64,000 nt of DNA from Stentor roeselii (GCA_006503475.1 RSEH01000159.1:1-64000); one strand, 5' to 3'. Positions 11,119-21,499 are shown, counted from the first letter of the stretch. A program made the numbers and translations. The notes: generated by a model from the sequence alone, not told the origin.

Positions 11119-11733
11119 TTAATGATTAACTGATTGGTCAAATATGACCAAATCTTTTAATGTCTTGTAAAAAAGAGCCTTTTTTAATGAGTAGATAAGT
11201 ATAAAACCGCTTCCGAATATTGAAGAAATCATGAAAAAAAGCAGGAGTCCTGATGTCAGTCTGTCTTTTTCAAAGTCTATCTTGTTGGAACTGATCAAAA
11301 TTCCGTCTATTATCACCAGAACCATTATCACTGATATGATTATCGGAATACTGCAACAGAATCTGAAGTTTTCTTGTAGTCCTCTTTTCAAATCGAGTTT
11401 CCATTTGAACTTCAAGGATACTTTGAAAGATGATTTGCAAACCTCGCAACTCGCACTCAGTGAGTCGCTGAATTTCAGCAGAATCCACTTTTTTAAACAG
11501 TCTTCGTGAGTAAACTGACTGGAACCTTTGCAATTGCAAGGAGAAATCAATCGGTTTGAAGAACTGTCGAAGCAGATTCTGCACATTTTCTGTTCAGGAA
11601 AATTTAATGCTTCAGTTTCGATGTTTTCGTGATTTGGGAGAGTGGATATCTTCATTATTAGAATTAAAGCATATATGAAAGTCATTCTAATTATTTTATC
11701 TTTAAAATTTTCGGTTACAGAGTAGAAATACAC
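11119..11733 (-). CDS. MARCH-type RING-CH membrane E3 ubiquitin ligase
   Basis: Up to 204 aa. A complete C4HC3 RING-CH finger is visible: C51, C54, C66, C68, H76, C79, C96 and C99, with the family tryptophan in KKWILL. Two hydrophobic segments follow at about 125-150 and 165-192, giving the usual MARCH architecture of an N-terminal cytosolic RING and a two-helix hairpin. MARCH ligases ubiquitinate membrane proteins in endosomes, ER or plasma membrane. The start is uncertain: Met17 or Met27 are alternatives to the first Met. It converges with NPHP4, with 30 nt between the stops. Confidence 0.85.
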   Translation of the reverse strand: MYFYSVTENFKDKIIRMTFIYALILIMKISTLPNHENIETEALNFPEQKMCRICFDSSSNRLISPCNCKGSSQFTHEDCLKKWILLKFSDSLSASCEVCKSSFKVSLKFKWKLDLKRGLQENFRFCCSIPIIISVIMVLVIIDGILISSNKIDFEKDRLTSGLLLFFMISSIFGSGFILIYSLKKALFYKTLKDLVIFDQSVNH

Positions 11734-12085
11734 TCATTTTTAGGAGGAAACAGTTGATTTTAGGTCATTTATATTACTCTTCCAATAAATATATGAATAA
11801 TTTTATCATATCATTTTGAACTAGAAATATAAATGGAATTTTGAACCGCAATGTTCAACTTTAATTTAATTATGAAATATAGCTTATATCATATGTTCGA
11901 TAATTTATTTTTCATGAAACACTTAAAATAATTCTTCTAATCAAAAACCAATACAACTTCTTTAGACTTAATTAATCCACTAAAAATTTCCTTAAGCAAC
12001 TCCCCATTGCTCCATCTTTCAACCTGCAGTCACTCTTCAATATGTCGTCAATTAACTCAACATATTTCATTCTAATAATTTTGAA
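11734..12085. other. Intergenic spacer between divergent genes
   Basis: About 350 nt of AT-rich sequence between the MARCH gene and the next plus-strand gene, presumably holding both promoters. No ORF, repeat or RNA gene was recognised. Confidence 0.4.
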
Positions 12086-12601
12086 ATGTTTTCGAATGAT
12101 TTCTCTCTTCCTCCAAAACACCGAAGCACCAAGCATGTGACCTTTTTTGATGAAAAATTGAGATCAAAGCAAAGATTAAATTCAAAGTCTCCAATTCTAT
12201 CGACAATAAAAGAAGTTTCTTTAGCAACAAACCCAAGTTCTATAATAAAACTTCCAAAAATCATCAAAGTCAGCAGAACTCCTCAAAAAATTCGATTCAA
12301 CTCGAATGAAAAACTGAAAATTATTCAATTTCCTGAAGAAAAGTTTAAAATTCAAAGACAAAGCTCTGAAGATGAGCTCAAGCTTTACAGCTTGAAAAAC
12401 TTTTATATTGATAACAGGAAAGATTTGAACCGCGCTGATTCTTCTTTAATTATTCATCAGGGATATTCTTCACCTGCTATGAGAAGCGAGACTAATGGAA
12501 ATAGATATGGGAAACTTTCCAGAAGGTATTCGAATCCAAGAAAGTGCCGAAATATTTTAGAGAATTCATCACACAGCTTTATAGTAACTAACTATAAATA
12601 A
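12086..12601 (+). CDS. Hypothetical basic protein with possible RVxF motif
   Basis: A 171-aa Lys/Arg/Ser-rich protein with no recognisable domain, signal peptide or membrane segment; probably largely disordered. Residues 15-21 (TKHVTFF) fit the [K/R]-x-V-x-F docking motif for protein phosphatase 1, and a similar run recurs in IRFN near residue 70. This is only a short-motif match. The ORF has gene-like codon use and ends in a TAA cluster. Confidence 0.55.
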   Translation: MFSNDFSLPPKHRSTKHVTFFDEKLRSKQRLNSKSPILSTIKEVSLATNPSSIIKLPKIIKVSRTPQKIRFNSNEKLKIIQFPEEKFKIQRQSSEDELKLYSLKNFYIDNRKDLNRADSSLIIHQGYSSPAMRSETNGNRYGKLSRRYSNPRKCRNILENSSHSFIVTNYK

Positions 12602-12845
12602 TAACACATTCTTAGAGGTTTCAGATTTAATATATTCTCCATATTGATTAAGCTTAACTTAAATTCTCCAAGTCAAATCATAAGGATTTATTCTTCCACT
12701 AACCAAAGACAGCTCAAAACCATCCCCATACCCCCCAGTACGATTCCAAGCTACTTCAAACCCCAGGCTACTTCCCCTTCCCTCAAAAACCCAAAACCTC
12801 TAAATCCGCTCAAACCCGAGCTATTCTTACAAGCTATCTAAAAAA

Positions 12846-14120
12846 ATGCTGAAGTCCCTTCAACAATTACTATCAACCCAAACACCTCTAACCCCTGCAG
12901 ACTTCATTCCAGGAGATGAGACCCTTGAAATGCTGACATCATACGCGCGAGTGTTGGTGATAGGCGCAGGTGGTCTAGGCTGCGAGATTTTAAAAGACCT
13001 GGCCTTGTCTGGATTCCGATACTTGGAAGTGATCGACCTAGACACGATTGACATAACGAACCTGAACCGTCAGTTTTTATTCAGAAAGGAAGACGTGGGT
13101 CATTACAAGTCAGAAGTGGCCGCTCGCTTCATCATGTCGAGAGTCTCAGGGGTGACTGTCAAGGCTCACACTCAGCCGATTCAAGACTTTGACGAAGACT
13201 TTTACAAGTCTTTTCACATCATCGTCGCTGGACTGGACAATGTGGAGGCCAGAAGATGGCTTAATTCGATGATTCATTCAATTGTGGAATTTGATAGTCA
13301 AGGAGAAGTTAGACCTGAAAGTGTCCGCCCCTTAATTGATGGAGGGACTGAAGGGTTCAAAGGGCAGGCGAGGCTGATCATTCCTTATAAAACTGCTTGT
13401 TTTGAATGTACTATGAAGATGATGACACCGCAGGTCAACTTCCCTTTGTGCACTATTGCGGAAACTCCTAGATTACCTGAACATTGTATACAATATGCTA
13501 GAATTATTGAGTGGGAAAAGGCCTTTCCAGGCAAAAAATTGGATAAGGATAGCCCAGATGATATGCACTGGATCTTTAATAAGGCTGAGGAGAGGGCAAA
13601 TAGATATGGCATTCAGGGCGTCACCTACATGAAAACAATGGGAGTAGTAAAAAACATCATCCCAGCCATCGCTTCAACGAACGCTCTCATCTCAGCAGCT
13701 TGTGTCTTAGAAGCATTAAAAGTCGCAACTTATCTGGGCAGGCCAGTCGACAACTACTTCATGTACATGGGTCAGACGGGGCTTCACAGTCAAACATTTC
13801 CCTTAGAAAAAGACCCTGAGTGCCTTGTATGCAGTACCAGACCAATCACCCTAACCCTAAAAAAATCATCAACATTAAAAGACTTCCTCGAACTTCTCAA
13901 AAGTGACTCAAGGTTCAAAATGACAAATCCTGCCGTTTCCAGCAATTCAGGACCACTCTACATGCCGAAGCCAGCTAGTTTAGAGGAGAAACTAAGAGGA
14001 AGACTCTCTCTGACCTTCGCCGAGTTGATATCTTCTAAAATGTACTCCGGCGAAAGTCTAATAGTGACTGACGCGACGTTCTCCAAGTCATTGACGATAA
14101 TAATTAGCCTAGATGAATAA
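12846..14120 (+). CDS. UBA3: NEDD8-activating enzyme E1 catalytic subunit
   Basis: A 424-aa ThiF/E1 protein, close to the human length (463). The adenylation site VLVIGAGGLGCE covers about residues 37-47, DLDTIDITNLNRQFLF about 64-79, and the catalytic Cys is C202 in NFPLCTIAETPRLPEHC, diagnostic for UBA3 rather than UBA1 or UBA2. Zinc ligands are C185/C188 and the pair near 330-333 (CLVC). The last ~80 residues match the ubiquitin-fold domain that recruits the UBC12-type E2. The enzyme, with its partner NAE1, activates NEDD8 for cullin modification. The motif ACCCTAACCCTAA near 13848 is coding, not telomeric. Confidence 0.95.
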   Translation: MLKSLQQLLSTQTPLTPADFIPGDETLEMLTSYARVLVIGAGGLGCEILKDLALSGFRYLEVIDLDTIDITNLNRQFLFRKEDVGHYKSEVAARFIMSRVSGVTVKAHTQPIQDFDEDFYKSFHIIVAGLDNVEARRWLNSMIHSIVEFDSQGEVRPESVRPLIDGGTEGFKGQARLIIPYKTACFECTMKMMTPQVNFPLCTIAETPRLPEHCIQYARIIEWEKAFPGKKLDKDSPDDMHWIFNKAEERANRYGIQGVTYMKTMGVVKNIIPAIASTNALISAACVLEALKVATYLGRPVDNYFMYMGQTGLHSQTFPLEKDPECLVCSTRPITLTLKKSSTLKDFLELLKSDSRFKMTNPAVSSNSGPLYMPKPASLEEKLRGRLSLTFAELISSKMYSGESLIVTDATFSKSLTIIISLDE

Positions 14121-14123
14121 CAA

Positions 14124-15506
14124 TTAAGTGCCCACCACAAAAATCTCCACCCAAAACATGATAAACCCTGCAAGTCCGAGCACGCCCATTAAAATCATGA
14201 CGAACCAAGCAATGAACAAGTCACGGCGGGTGTACTTGCCAGGAAAGGCCTTAATGTAGAATAGACAAGGCAGGATAAAACAAATGACGGGACTGGAAAT
14301 AGTTCCGACGACAGTTAAAACATATGAAATGTTAGGAATCACTAAAGCCAGACCAAGTGCTGAGAACACCTGAACAGTAACCACGACAAAAAACTGCCTT
14401 TTCGTTGGTTTTCGCTCGTAAAGCAAAGAAAGCGTCGCATCTCGACAGGGATGCACCAGAAGAGGCGTTCCACAAAGAACAGTTGTTGAAATTGCAATAG
14501 CGGCCTAGGTAGTCCTTACAATGATTATCGGAATGTTGCTACGTGAGTAGTCCGCTTGCAGGATCTGAGCGGGAAACTTGTGAACTGAGTATTCATTGTA
14601 AAACGTCAGGAAACCGAAAATGCCGACAGTCAGGTAAAGGACTAAAACTATTAAAAGGCCTCGGGATAAGAACCTGAATCCTCTTTTTGTGCTTCTTCTT
14701 TCAAGCTCTTCGTATATCGGGATCACGTTCGGGTGGCATGTGAATGAAAAGACCACTAGGCCTATTGAGGTCAAAATATTGTAAATTTCTGGCCGAGCTG
14801 CTGGAGCTTCTGCGAATTTCTTGTTGCTGTTGCTTGTTTCGTGGAAAAAACTGTAGAGTACCGCGATTCCTAGGTAGATGCAGGAACATGTTGAGACAAA
14901 TGAGGTGTATCTTAGGGCTGAGATCTCTTTTTGAAGGGATAATGGGAAGACTATAGTTACTGTGATTAGAGAGCCCCAGAGAAAGGGGCTTAAAGCGACT
15001 TCATTATCGACCCCGAACATGTTCAAAGCATTAGGCACCATATCTTTCAACAAAACAATATACCCGATGACTGTGCCATAGTTGTTGATAATCATATTAA
15101 CTTCAGAAAACTTCCTCATCCGCTGTCCATACAGTTCCAAAGCAATACTTTCATAAGTCAACTTCCCAGTCTTTTCAGCTGCAAGAACCAGAAGTTGACA
15201 TGAGTAAAGCGAGACAATCATTCCAAAAACAAATAAAAAGATCCCCTGGTAGAGACCTGAAAGATTAATTGCGAAAGGAAGACTCAAGATTCCTGCTCCT
15301 ACTGTTGAAGCCAGGATTGTAAAAATTGAGCCAGTCATGCCGCCTGCTTTGAATTTCGCTTGAACGTATCGACTTGGAGATGAGAGAAGATATAAAAGCT
15401 TTTGACTCGCTGTTTTGTTTTTAGGCTCAATGATGTTGCTTGATGGGGATGAAACACTTTGGTTTATCCCGTGGTCATTTGCCTCGATTAGCACGTAGTC
15501 ACCCAT
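14124..15506 (-). CDS. Amino acid transporter, AAAP/SLC36-38 family
   Basis: Two exons (15506-14520 and 14504-14124) joined by removing a 15-nt intron give 455 aa. The first membrane segment carries the family signature around STVGAGILSLPFAI, and about ten to eleven hydrophobic segments follow, as in the Aa_trans family (proton- or sodium-coupled amino acid carriers at plasma membrane or lysosome). The N-terminus (about 60 aa) is cytosolic and Ser-rich. Without splicing the reading frame stops at 14505; with splicing the TM segments continue as IIAAIAISTTVLCGTPLLV. Only 3 nt separate its stop from the stop of UBA3. Substrate cannot be deduced. Confidence 0.9.
14505..14519 (-). other. 15-nt spliceosomal intron
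   Basis: Sense sequence GTAAGGACTACCTAG, phase 0. It has GT/AG ends, A at position 10 and an in-frame stop (the terminal TAG). Removal joins two transporter exons in frame. Confidence 0.92.
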
Positions 15507-15522
15507 TTATTAGATACTTAGA

Positions 15523-16023
15523 TTAATTCAACTTTTTTCGCTTTAATAGTGAAAGCTGGTCTTTTTCTTTTTCTTTTGACTCGAGAAGGAAATTCTTTCT
15601 TGCGATGAAACCGTCTTTTCTGTTCTTATCAAGAGAATCTTCAAGCTTATTAACCTTTTTATACTTTTCCCAATCAATAGTCGATTTCGAAAGACTATTC
15701 ATATTCTTCGTTTTTTTCGCATCAGCCAAGACCTGTTCAAGACTAGATTTTCCCCGTTTTCCAAGTTCAAAAGAGACCTTTTCCCCGGCAAAGGTTCCAC
15801 TCCCAACTTTCTTCGGTTCTTTAAGCCTACTACTAACCATCTTTGCAATACTCAAAGCCTCTCCCTGACAATTTTTCTTAATTTCCACATTCTTGGAGAC
15901 TTCAGCCTGTTTAAGCTGATCAAAGATGAGTTCAGCCTGAGTCAAATCAAGAGAGGGGATATTTTCACAAGTCTTTTGCTCAATTTCAGGCACATAGTCG
16001 GAGTCGTCACTCGAAGAGTCCAT
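15523..16023 (-). CDS. CFDP1: BCNT/CFDP1 (Swc5)-like chromatin protein
   Basis: A 166-aa protein with an acidic start (DSSSDDSDYVPE), matching the DSDxDYVP opening common in this family. Its C-terminal block STIDWEKYKKVNKLEDSL...RKDGFIARKNFL (about 112-146) is the BCNT-C domain. The family (yeast Swc5, human CFDP1) belongs to SWR1/SRCAP-type remodellers that exchange H2A.Z into nucleosomes; the acidic part contacts histones. It lies 17 nt upstream of the transporter start on the same strand and is divergent from the coiled-coil gene. Confidence 0.85.
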   Translation of the reverse strand: MDSSSDDSDYVPEIEQKTCENIPSLDLTQAELIFDQLKQAEVSKNVEIKKNCQGEALSIAKMVSSRLKEPKKVGSGTFAGEKVSFELGKRGKSSLEQVLADAKKTKNMNSLSKSTIDWEKYKKVNKLEDSLDKNRKDGFIARKNFLLESKEKEKDQLSLLKRKKLN

Positions 16024-16100
16024 AATAAAAATATCTAAATCCAGCCATTCAACAGACTACCTAACACCCAGTCCATCTTCTTCATAATCACTATAAAGAA

Positions 16101-17261
16101 ATGACCCAACGTAACGATGAATGGGGACTCATCATCAAGAAACAACTCGAAATCGACCAGGCCAGGGCCCTGCTCGAGCGACAACAGCTTAAAAAGCAGC
16201 AGGAAGACTACAAAAAGCAACTCGATGCTCTTATTTCTCAGAAAAACGCTCAAAAAATCAGTCATATCCATCAAAAATCTCAAGAAATCAACCAGATCAC
16301 TTCACATTTTCATCAACTTAGCCAAGAAGAAGACCTGAAACGTCTTCAAAAGTTAGAACAACATCGAAAAATCATTGAAGAAAATCTGAAACTTCAGAAT
16401 TTCAACAACTCGCAAAAAGACCAGCAAAAGTTTCAGATACTTGAACAAGACAAGCAAAATAACCAACTTGACAAAGCAAGACACTTCGAATCAATGGCTC
16501 TTCAAAAGCAACATCGAAAACTTTTAGAGCAGGAAATGAGTAAAAATCTGAAATTTTCTCTGGAACGGCAGGAAATTCAGAAAAAAACTGAAAATGAGGA
16601 AAAAAATCGAGAGTTTCTTTTGGCCAAACAAGAAGAACTGAGATTTATGCAAAGGGATCAGGATTATCGCGACCATGTCAATAAAATTCGTGAAAATCAG
16701 ATGAAAAAAATGGAAATTTTCAGTCAAAACATTGCGCCGAAGCTGGTGCAGAAGGAAATTAATTATCAGCAGTGGGTTCAACATGCTGAAGAAGTGAAAA
16801 AACTGGAAGAACAGAGAAAAGTTCTGGAAAATGAGAGGAAAAGGGAAGTTAATGAAAAGGTTGTAGCGGAAACTTTGAAGAAACAAGCTGAGGATAGGGA
16901 AGTTAGGAAGTTTATCAGGAAGGAAGAGGAAAAGGCTGTTGATGATGAACTGCAGAGGAGGATTGAGTTTAGTGTTCGTATTGATGAGGATAGAAACTTT
17001 AGGAAAAGGGTCGAGGGGATTAGTTATAGGGAAGAGTTGCTGCAGCAAGCTGCAGCTGATAAATTGAGGAAACAGAATGAGTTTAAACTTTCACAGAGGG
17101 AAAAAAATCTTAATAAAAGTTTACTTGATGTGGAGAAAAGCTCGATTCTCAGAGGGGCTAATGAAATTATTAAAGCTACTGATGTTAATAAAAGAACCCC
17201 AGGTCTATCTCCATCCTTAAAAAGCACAACCTTGCAGCTATCATCTCTAGTTTCTTTCTAG
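16101..17261 (+). CDS. Long coiled-coil protein, probably cytoskeletal
   Basis: A 386-aa protein, almost entirely charged alpha-helix (Glu/Gln/Lys/Arg heptads from about residue 10 to 345) with a short Ser/Thr/Leu tail. The style resembles axonemal and basal-body coiled-coil proteins of the TPH/CFAP type, but no diagnostic motif was found, so the specific family is unassigned. TATAAAG lies a few bases before the start codon. Confidence 0.7.
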   Translation: MTQRNDEWGLIIKKQLEIDQARALLERQQLKKQQEDYKKQLDALISQKNAQKISHIHQKSQEINQITSHFHQLSQEEDLKRLQKLEQHRKIIEENLKLQNFNNSQKDQQKFQILEQDKQNNQLDKARHFESMALQKQHRKLLEQEMSKNLKFSLERQEIQKKTENEEKNREFLLAKQEELRFMQRDQDYRDHVNKIRENQMKKMEIFSQNIAPKLVQKEINYQQWVQHAEEVKKLEEQRKVLENERKREVNEKVVAETLKKQAEDREVRKFIRKEEEKAVDDELQRRIEFSVRIDEDRNFRKRVEGISYREELLQQAAADKLRKQNEFKLSQREKNLNKSLLDVEKSSILRGANEIIKATDVNKRTPGLSPSLKSTTLQLSSLVSF

Positions 17262-17301
17262 CTGTTCATAAAATAATTAAATCTACCTCTAATCCCAAAA
17301 C

Positions 17302-18666
17302 TTAAACAACGGCCTGTCTGGGAAAAATCCTATTCATTTGTTCTTCAGTGAATTCTCCCCGTCCAAAGACAGGATAAAAAAGTGTCCAAACATCAGGAAG
17401 TCCGATTTGAACCCTTTGAAAAACCGGCTGATAAACAAGTCTTGGACTTTCAAAGCTGGGTCCCTCATGATCAAAGATCGGTTTTTCAACGAACTTCAAA
17501 GTACCGACCATGAGAGCCAACAAGGCCCAGGTGACCATAGCGAAGTAAGTATTCATAAAAGGGTAGAAGTTATTTTTGCGATAAACAAAGAAACTAGTTA
17601 ACAGGACCATGACGATCTTTGGAAACCAGTTAATCGCTTTTTTCGTTCTCAAGAAGATAAGACTGAAGAACTCAACAAGACTGAACATTGTGTAGACTCT
17701 CTCGTCAAGTCCGAAAGGGTAACTATTGCCGAAGATCATCGGGGTCCATAGCAGATAAGTACAGGCGTACATGAAGTAAAACACGATTAACATCAGTAAA
17801 AAACTTAGAACTAACTGACCGATGCCTTTTCCGTTGTTTCTTAAGGCAAAGGCTGGCTGACCTGCCCAGGGAAATGAGTAAAAAAGAATCATTCGGTTGT
17901 TTTCGTTAGCGTTGAAGAGGTCCATGCACCAGGATAAGGAAAGCATTATTCCTGCGGAACCTGCAATTGCCATTCGACAAATCATACCTGTCACTAGGGA
18001 TAATAAAAAAAATAGCACTAGGGATTTGAATAGATGACAAAAACGACCGAAGACTGTTGGACTGCTCAGGTCTTCGAATTGACCCTTTCTCCAGGACCAG
18101 ATTTCTTTGCTTCCTAAGTTTTTGAAGAATCCTGGATTGTCTGTGAACACCGCAGACACCTGGTTAATGATCACTGTATCAAGTTCATTAAAAATAATAA
18201 ACAACGGTAGCAAAAACGAAGGAAAAAAGTCATCATATTCAACTTTCACATTGTGATATGTAAAGTTAACTCTAGGATTCAGTTCTTTAGGCATCATCAT
18301 AACCTGATAATAAATCGCAAACTGAAACTTGACTGACTTTGACACTGAAATATTGTAAATGTCTTCAGGAAGAAGTGATTTGTTTTGATATATTTTCGAA
18401 TGTGAACAATCTGAACTTTTCGATAAAAGAGACAAGTTAAGCCACTGACTTGAATAACATTTTGAACCGTTTAACAACTGAGAGGAAATCGCCGAGGCCA
18501 GGACTGAAGAATCATTCACAAACGCGATGTGAAAGTACAAAAGGCAGGCGAAAGACAAGACTGAGAGCACTGAGAACGTGATTGACAAGATCTTTGTCCA
18601 GAGGTCGAAGTTCTCGGATTTGAGAACTCGCTCGTAGATACGGAACATCGATCGCTCGAATTCCAT
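17302..18666 (-). CDS. Multi-pass membrane protein, family not recognised
   Basis: A 454-aa protein. A first membrane segment at about 25-48 is followed by a ~100-aa loop with several N-x-S/T sites and paired cysteines, suggesting a luminal or extracellular domain. Five or more further segments lie between about 145 and 390. The C-terminal tail is soluble and ends in a block rich in aromatic residues (VWTLFYPVFGRGEF). I recognise no characterised family. Start codon is preceded by TATAAAG. Confidence 0.75.
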   Translation of the reverse strand: MEFERSMFRIYERVLKSENFDLWTKILSITFSVLSVLSFACLLYFHIAFVNDSSVLASAISSQLLNGSKCYSSQWLNLSLLSKSSDCSHSKIYQNKSLLPEDIYNISVSKSVKFQFAIYYQVMMMPKELNPRVNFTYHNVKVEYDDFFPSFLLPLFIIFNELDTVIINQVSAVFTDNPGFFKNLGSKEIWSWRKGQFEDLSSPTVFGRFCHLFKSLVLFFLLSLVTGMICRMAIAGSAGIMLSLSWCMDLFNANENNRMILFYSFPWAGQPAFALRNNGKGIGQLVLSFLLMLIVFYFMYACTYLLWTPMIFGNSYPFGLDERVYTMFSLVEFFSLIFLRTKKAINWFPKIVMVLLTSFFVYRKNNFYPFMNTYFAMVTWALLALMVGTLKFVEKPIFDHEGPSFESPRLVYQPVFQRVQIGLPDVWTLFYPVFGRGEFTEEQMNRIFPRQAVV

Positions 18667-18841
18667 CTTTATAGACTACTTGTTTCAATATACTTAAAGA
18701 GATATTCTTTATCAGAGATAAGGAAAATTTTACTTTTATATTTAAATTTCGCGCTTTTGACTACGAGTTTAAATAATATAAAATTCTGAGATTTTCATTA
18801 ATTTTAACTTTTTTACCCACTTCGATGTATCCGTTATAATA

Positions 18842-19384
18842 ATGTCATTGTTTTTACTTTCTTTTCTCATCTCTGTCAATGCGAGTTTTGTCTGTCTTTC
18901 AAAAAATTGGGTACTTTCCTGGAAGTTTTCTGGAAATCTTATCAACTTTTCATTGCAACTCAATCAAGATATCGCAAATCAATTTGAATGGGTCGGACTC
19001 GGATTCAAGGAAGCGAATGACCGAAGACCTGGAATGATTGGAGCTGATCTTGTTAATATTTTCATTGGAGCTGAACCGGTTGATGCTTATGCTGAATGTG
19101 ACTGTGAACCTACTGAAGATGAAGACTTGTTGACTTCTAATGATTTGAAGAAGATTACTTTTAATCGGGATTATTTTATTTACTCTTGGAATAGGGAAGT
19201 TGATACTGGGGATCTTTATGATTTGGTTTTAAAGAAGGACTTGGAGGTTAAAGTCTTGTGGGCTGCTGGAAAAGTTGTGGCCGGGGTACAATTAAAGCAT
19301 GATAAAAATGATTATGGAGTGATTCAAGTAAAACTTTCAGATCATTTTGAAAGTGATTGTCAAGAAGTGATTAATTTATCCTAA
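18842..19384 (+). CDS. Secreted DOMON-domain protein 1
   Basis: A 180-aa protein with a signal peptide (about 1-15) and a single DOMON domain: WVGLGFKE, GADLVNIF, a W-N-R-E-V-D-T-G-D strand and VLWAAG appear in family order. DOMON domains are beta-sandwiches that bind haem or sugars in extracellular or luminal space; no cytochrome b561 helices follow. Conserved Cys residues in AECDCEP probably form disulfides. It is followed by a close tandem paralogue. Confidence 0.8.
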   Translation: MSLFLLSFLISVNASFVCLSKNWVLSWKFSGNLINFSLQLNQDIANQFEWVGLGFKEANDRRPGMIGADLVNIFIGAEPVDAYAECDCEPTEDEDLLTSNDLKKITFNRDYFIYSWNREVDTGDLYDLVLKKDLEVKVLWAAGKVVAGVQLKHDKNDYGVIQVKLSDHFESDCQEVINLS

Positions 19385-19674
19385 TTAACTATGCAAAAAG
19401 ACTTTTTAAGTAGTTTGATCAAATGAAACCAAGAAAATAAATTATAAGTTTAAAAAGACATGATTCAAATGAACAAATATTTTATACATTAAGCACAAAA
19501 TTCTAAAATTTTCTGTATTAGAATTATTATCAAGCAATTTTATTGCACAAACTAGAGCCAAGCGAACCTCTAAAATTCTCGAAAACAAGAAAAACCTATC
19601 TTCCCAAAAAACGAGCAAAGATAAGAAAAAATGCAAAAATCTTATCTAACTTATTTTCTAAATCAACTTTAAAT

Positions 19675-20226
19675 ATGATACGATTTATCCTATCATTAAT
19701 CATATCAGTTAAAGCAGCCTTAGTCTGTTTTACGAATGGGTGGAGATACGGATGGGAAATCACAGGGACAAAGATAAATTTTTCATTGGAAATCACCCAA
19801 ATTACCATTGATGAATTTGACTGGGTCGCAATTGGGTTCAAAACATTAGACAACCCTTCACTTGCAGTAAAAGGAGCTGATGTTGTCAATATTTTTTTCG
19901 GCTCTGATCCAGTCGATAGTTACGCTGAATGCGACTGCGCTCCGACCATGGATGAAACTTTGAAGAGTACAAATGATTTGACTGACGTTTCTTATTTCCA
20001 GGATCATCTCACATATGTCTGGACAAGGGAAATGATTACTGGGGATAAATATGATGTTCAATTAGAAGAAGGTGCTGAGTATAAAGTTTTGTTTGCTTCT
20101 GGGATTATTACTGATGGGGTTCAAATTGGGCATGGTTTGGATGACTGTGGATTGGTTAATGTTCACCTGACGAATGATTTTTATTTTGGATGTGGAGATT
20201 TAGATAATTTGATAAAAAATTCTTGA
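19675..20226 (+). CDS. Secreted DOMON-domain protein 2 (tandem paralogue)
   Basis: 183 aa from the ATG at 19675, chosen because it opens directly into a signal peptide (MIRFILSLIISVKAA) aligning with that of the upstream paralogue. The longer open frame starting at 19543 has only a TTG. DOMON motifs WVAIGFK, GADVVNIFFG, YAECDCAPTMDE, REMITGDKYDV and VLFASG align with the first copy throughout. Ends with TGA, the only TGA terminator seen in this window and at the position where the paralogue also ends, which supports TGA as a stop. Tandem duplication about 290 nt apart. Confidence 0.8.
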   Translation: MIRFILSLIISVKAALVCFTNGWRYGWEITGTKINFSLEITQITIDEFDWVAIGFKTLDNPSLAVKGADVVNIFFGSDPVDSYAECDCAPTMDETLKSTNDLTDVSYFQDHLTYVWTREMITGDKYDVQLEEGAEYKVLFASGIITDGVQIGHGLDDCGLVNVHLTNDFYFGCGDLDNLIKNS

Positions 20227-20617
20227 TTTACTTGGGATCAAATTTTATAATAATTTTTATGGTCTAGATGGGGTTTAAGTCATGCAGTATCAATTTTTTG
20301 AAAAATTGGAGAAATAGTTTATATTTTTTAGGATTTTTAGAACCTAGTCGGGTTATGATTTAGACAATTTTATTGATCAATCGAAGTAATAAAATGTTGA
20401 AATTTTGGATAAGTTAGTCTAGTTTAGATAAAGAAATTCATCAATATTTTATCTCTATAGTCTATTAGATAAAAAAACGATTGCTTCAAAAGAGATATTA
20501 ATAATATTATAAATCACTTAATTACCTTTACAATAAATCCAAAATAGTTAAAAAAATCCCTTTAAACCCATCTAAACCTAAACAATAATCTCCAAAATCA
20601 AAAATTTAAAAAATCAA
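20227..20617. other. Intergenic spacer between convergent genes
   Basis: About 390 nt, AT-rich, between the ends of DOMON protein 2 and the DHHC gene. No ORF or recognisable signal. Confidence 0.4.
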
Positions 20618-21466
20618 TTACATCTGAAAATTGTCTCCTTGCAATTCAGTTTCATGAAAATAAACCTGAAAAGTTTTATTAACTTGCCCTTCACTATCAT
20701 TCAAACTATTTTCATTTCTATCATGAACCAAACTTCTATGACTCAATTCTTCCTTTATTTTCATTTCAAACCTCGGAAGAGTCTTTCCAGTTTCTCCAAT
20801 ACTAGAAGGACTTTCATCACTAAAGACCCTTCTTAAATCCTTCTTCCTTCGAGCCAAGATGAACTCATAAGTCGTGATTTTCTTGACTTTAAGCCAAACA
20901 TGAAAGCAAATCAAGTACCCATTAGCAACTCCAATCAAAAAATCAAAAACAAGCTGAATAACAACTAAAAAATTTTCATCAACACCCAATCGAAAAATGA
21001 CTAAAAAGTCAAGAAAACAAATAAAAAACATCTCCAGCTCTAAAAAAGCTAACAAAAAGCAAAAAGTTCTGTAATTGCTACGACCGATACAATTATTCAG
21101 CCAGAAACAATGATGATCAAAGCCATCGATGCACTTATCACACTGAGAACAGTGTTTTGAAGATTCTGACACGAAACCTGCGCAGATTGAACAGAAATAT
21201 TCGAGGTTTTGATGGGCGCTGAATAAGAATTACGATGAATGTTCTGGAGTTATTTTCATTTGAGGATTAGAAGAGGTGAGTTTAAAGCCCAGAAGTCCTA
21301 AGGAAAGAGTGATGAAGTAAGTTATGGATAATAGAGTCATTGTTGACCAGTCGTCTTTCAGCATTGAGGTCAGCACTGTTGAGAGAGTTAGAATGTTGAA
21401 CAGGTAGGCTAACCAGGAAAAGATTTGGAAATAATGAAAAGGACGGCTGAATCCGTTTTTTTTCAT
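20618..21466 (-). CDS. DHHC-type protein S-acyltransferase
   Basis: Two exons (21466-21234, 21218-20618) joined across a 15-nt intron give 277 aa. The cysteine-rich domain becomes complete only after splicing: C87-x2-C90, H100-C101-x2-C104, C107 and the catalytic D112-H-H-C115. Two hydrophobic segments precede it and two follow, the standard four-TM layout. These enzymes palmitoylate cytosolic cysteines at Golgi, endosome or plasma membrane. The C-terminal tail is charged and Ser-rich. Confidence 0.92.
21219..21233 (-). other. 15-nt spliceosomal intron
   Basis: Sense sequence GTAATTCTTATTCAG, phase 2, A at position 10. Reading through gives an immediate TAA (tcG TAA). Removal connects the N-terminal helices to the first cysteines of the DHHC domain. 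Confidence 0.93.
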
Positions 21467-21499
21467 ATTTTATTTAGGGATTCTTTTAGGAAGGATGAG

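Noticed and set aside
12644-12841. 65-codon ORF directly upstream of UBA3
   Set aside because: Pro/Ser/Lys-rich with no family features, and it sits in the likely promoter and leader of UBA3. Composition alone explains it.
13846-13862. Telomere-like word ACCCTAACCCTAA inside the window
   Set aside because: It lies within conserved UBA3 coding sequence, has only two units and lacks the CA spacer of the true repeat.
14124-14456. Separate small membrane protein on the minus strand beginning at a GTG
   Set aside because: It is the second exon of the amino-acid transporter, in frame after removal of the 15-nt intron at 14505-14519.
19543-19674. N-terminal extension of DOMON protein 2 starting at TTG
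   Set aside because: The ATG at 19675 begins a signal peptide aligned with the paralogue. The extension is basic and would place the signal peptide internally.
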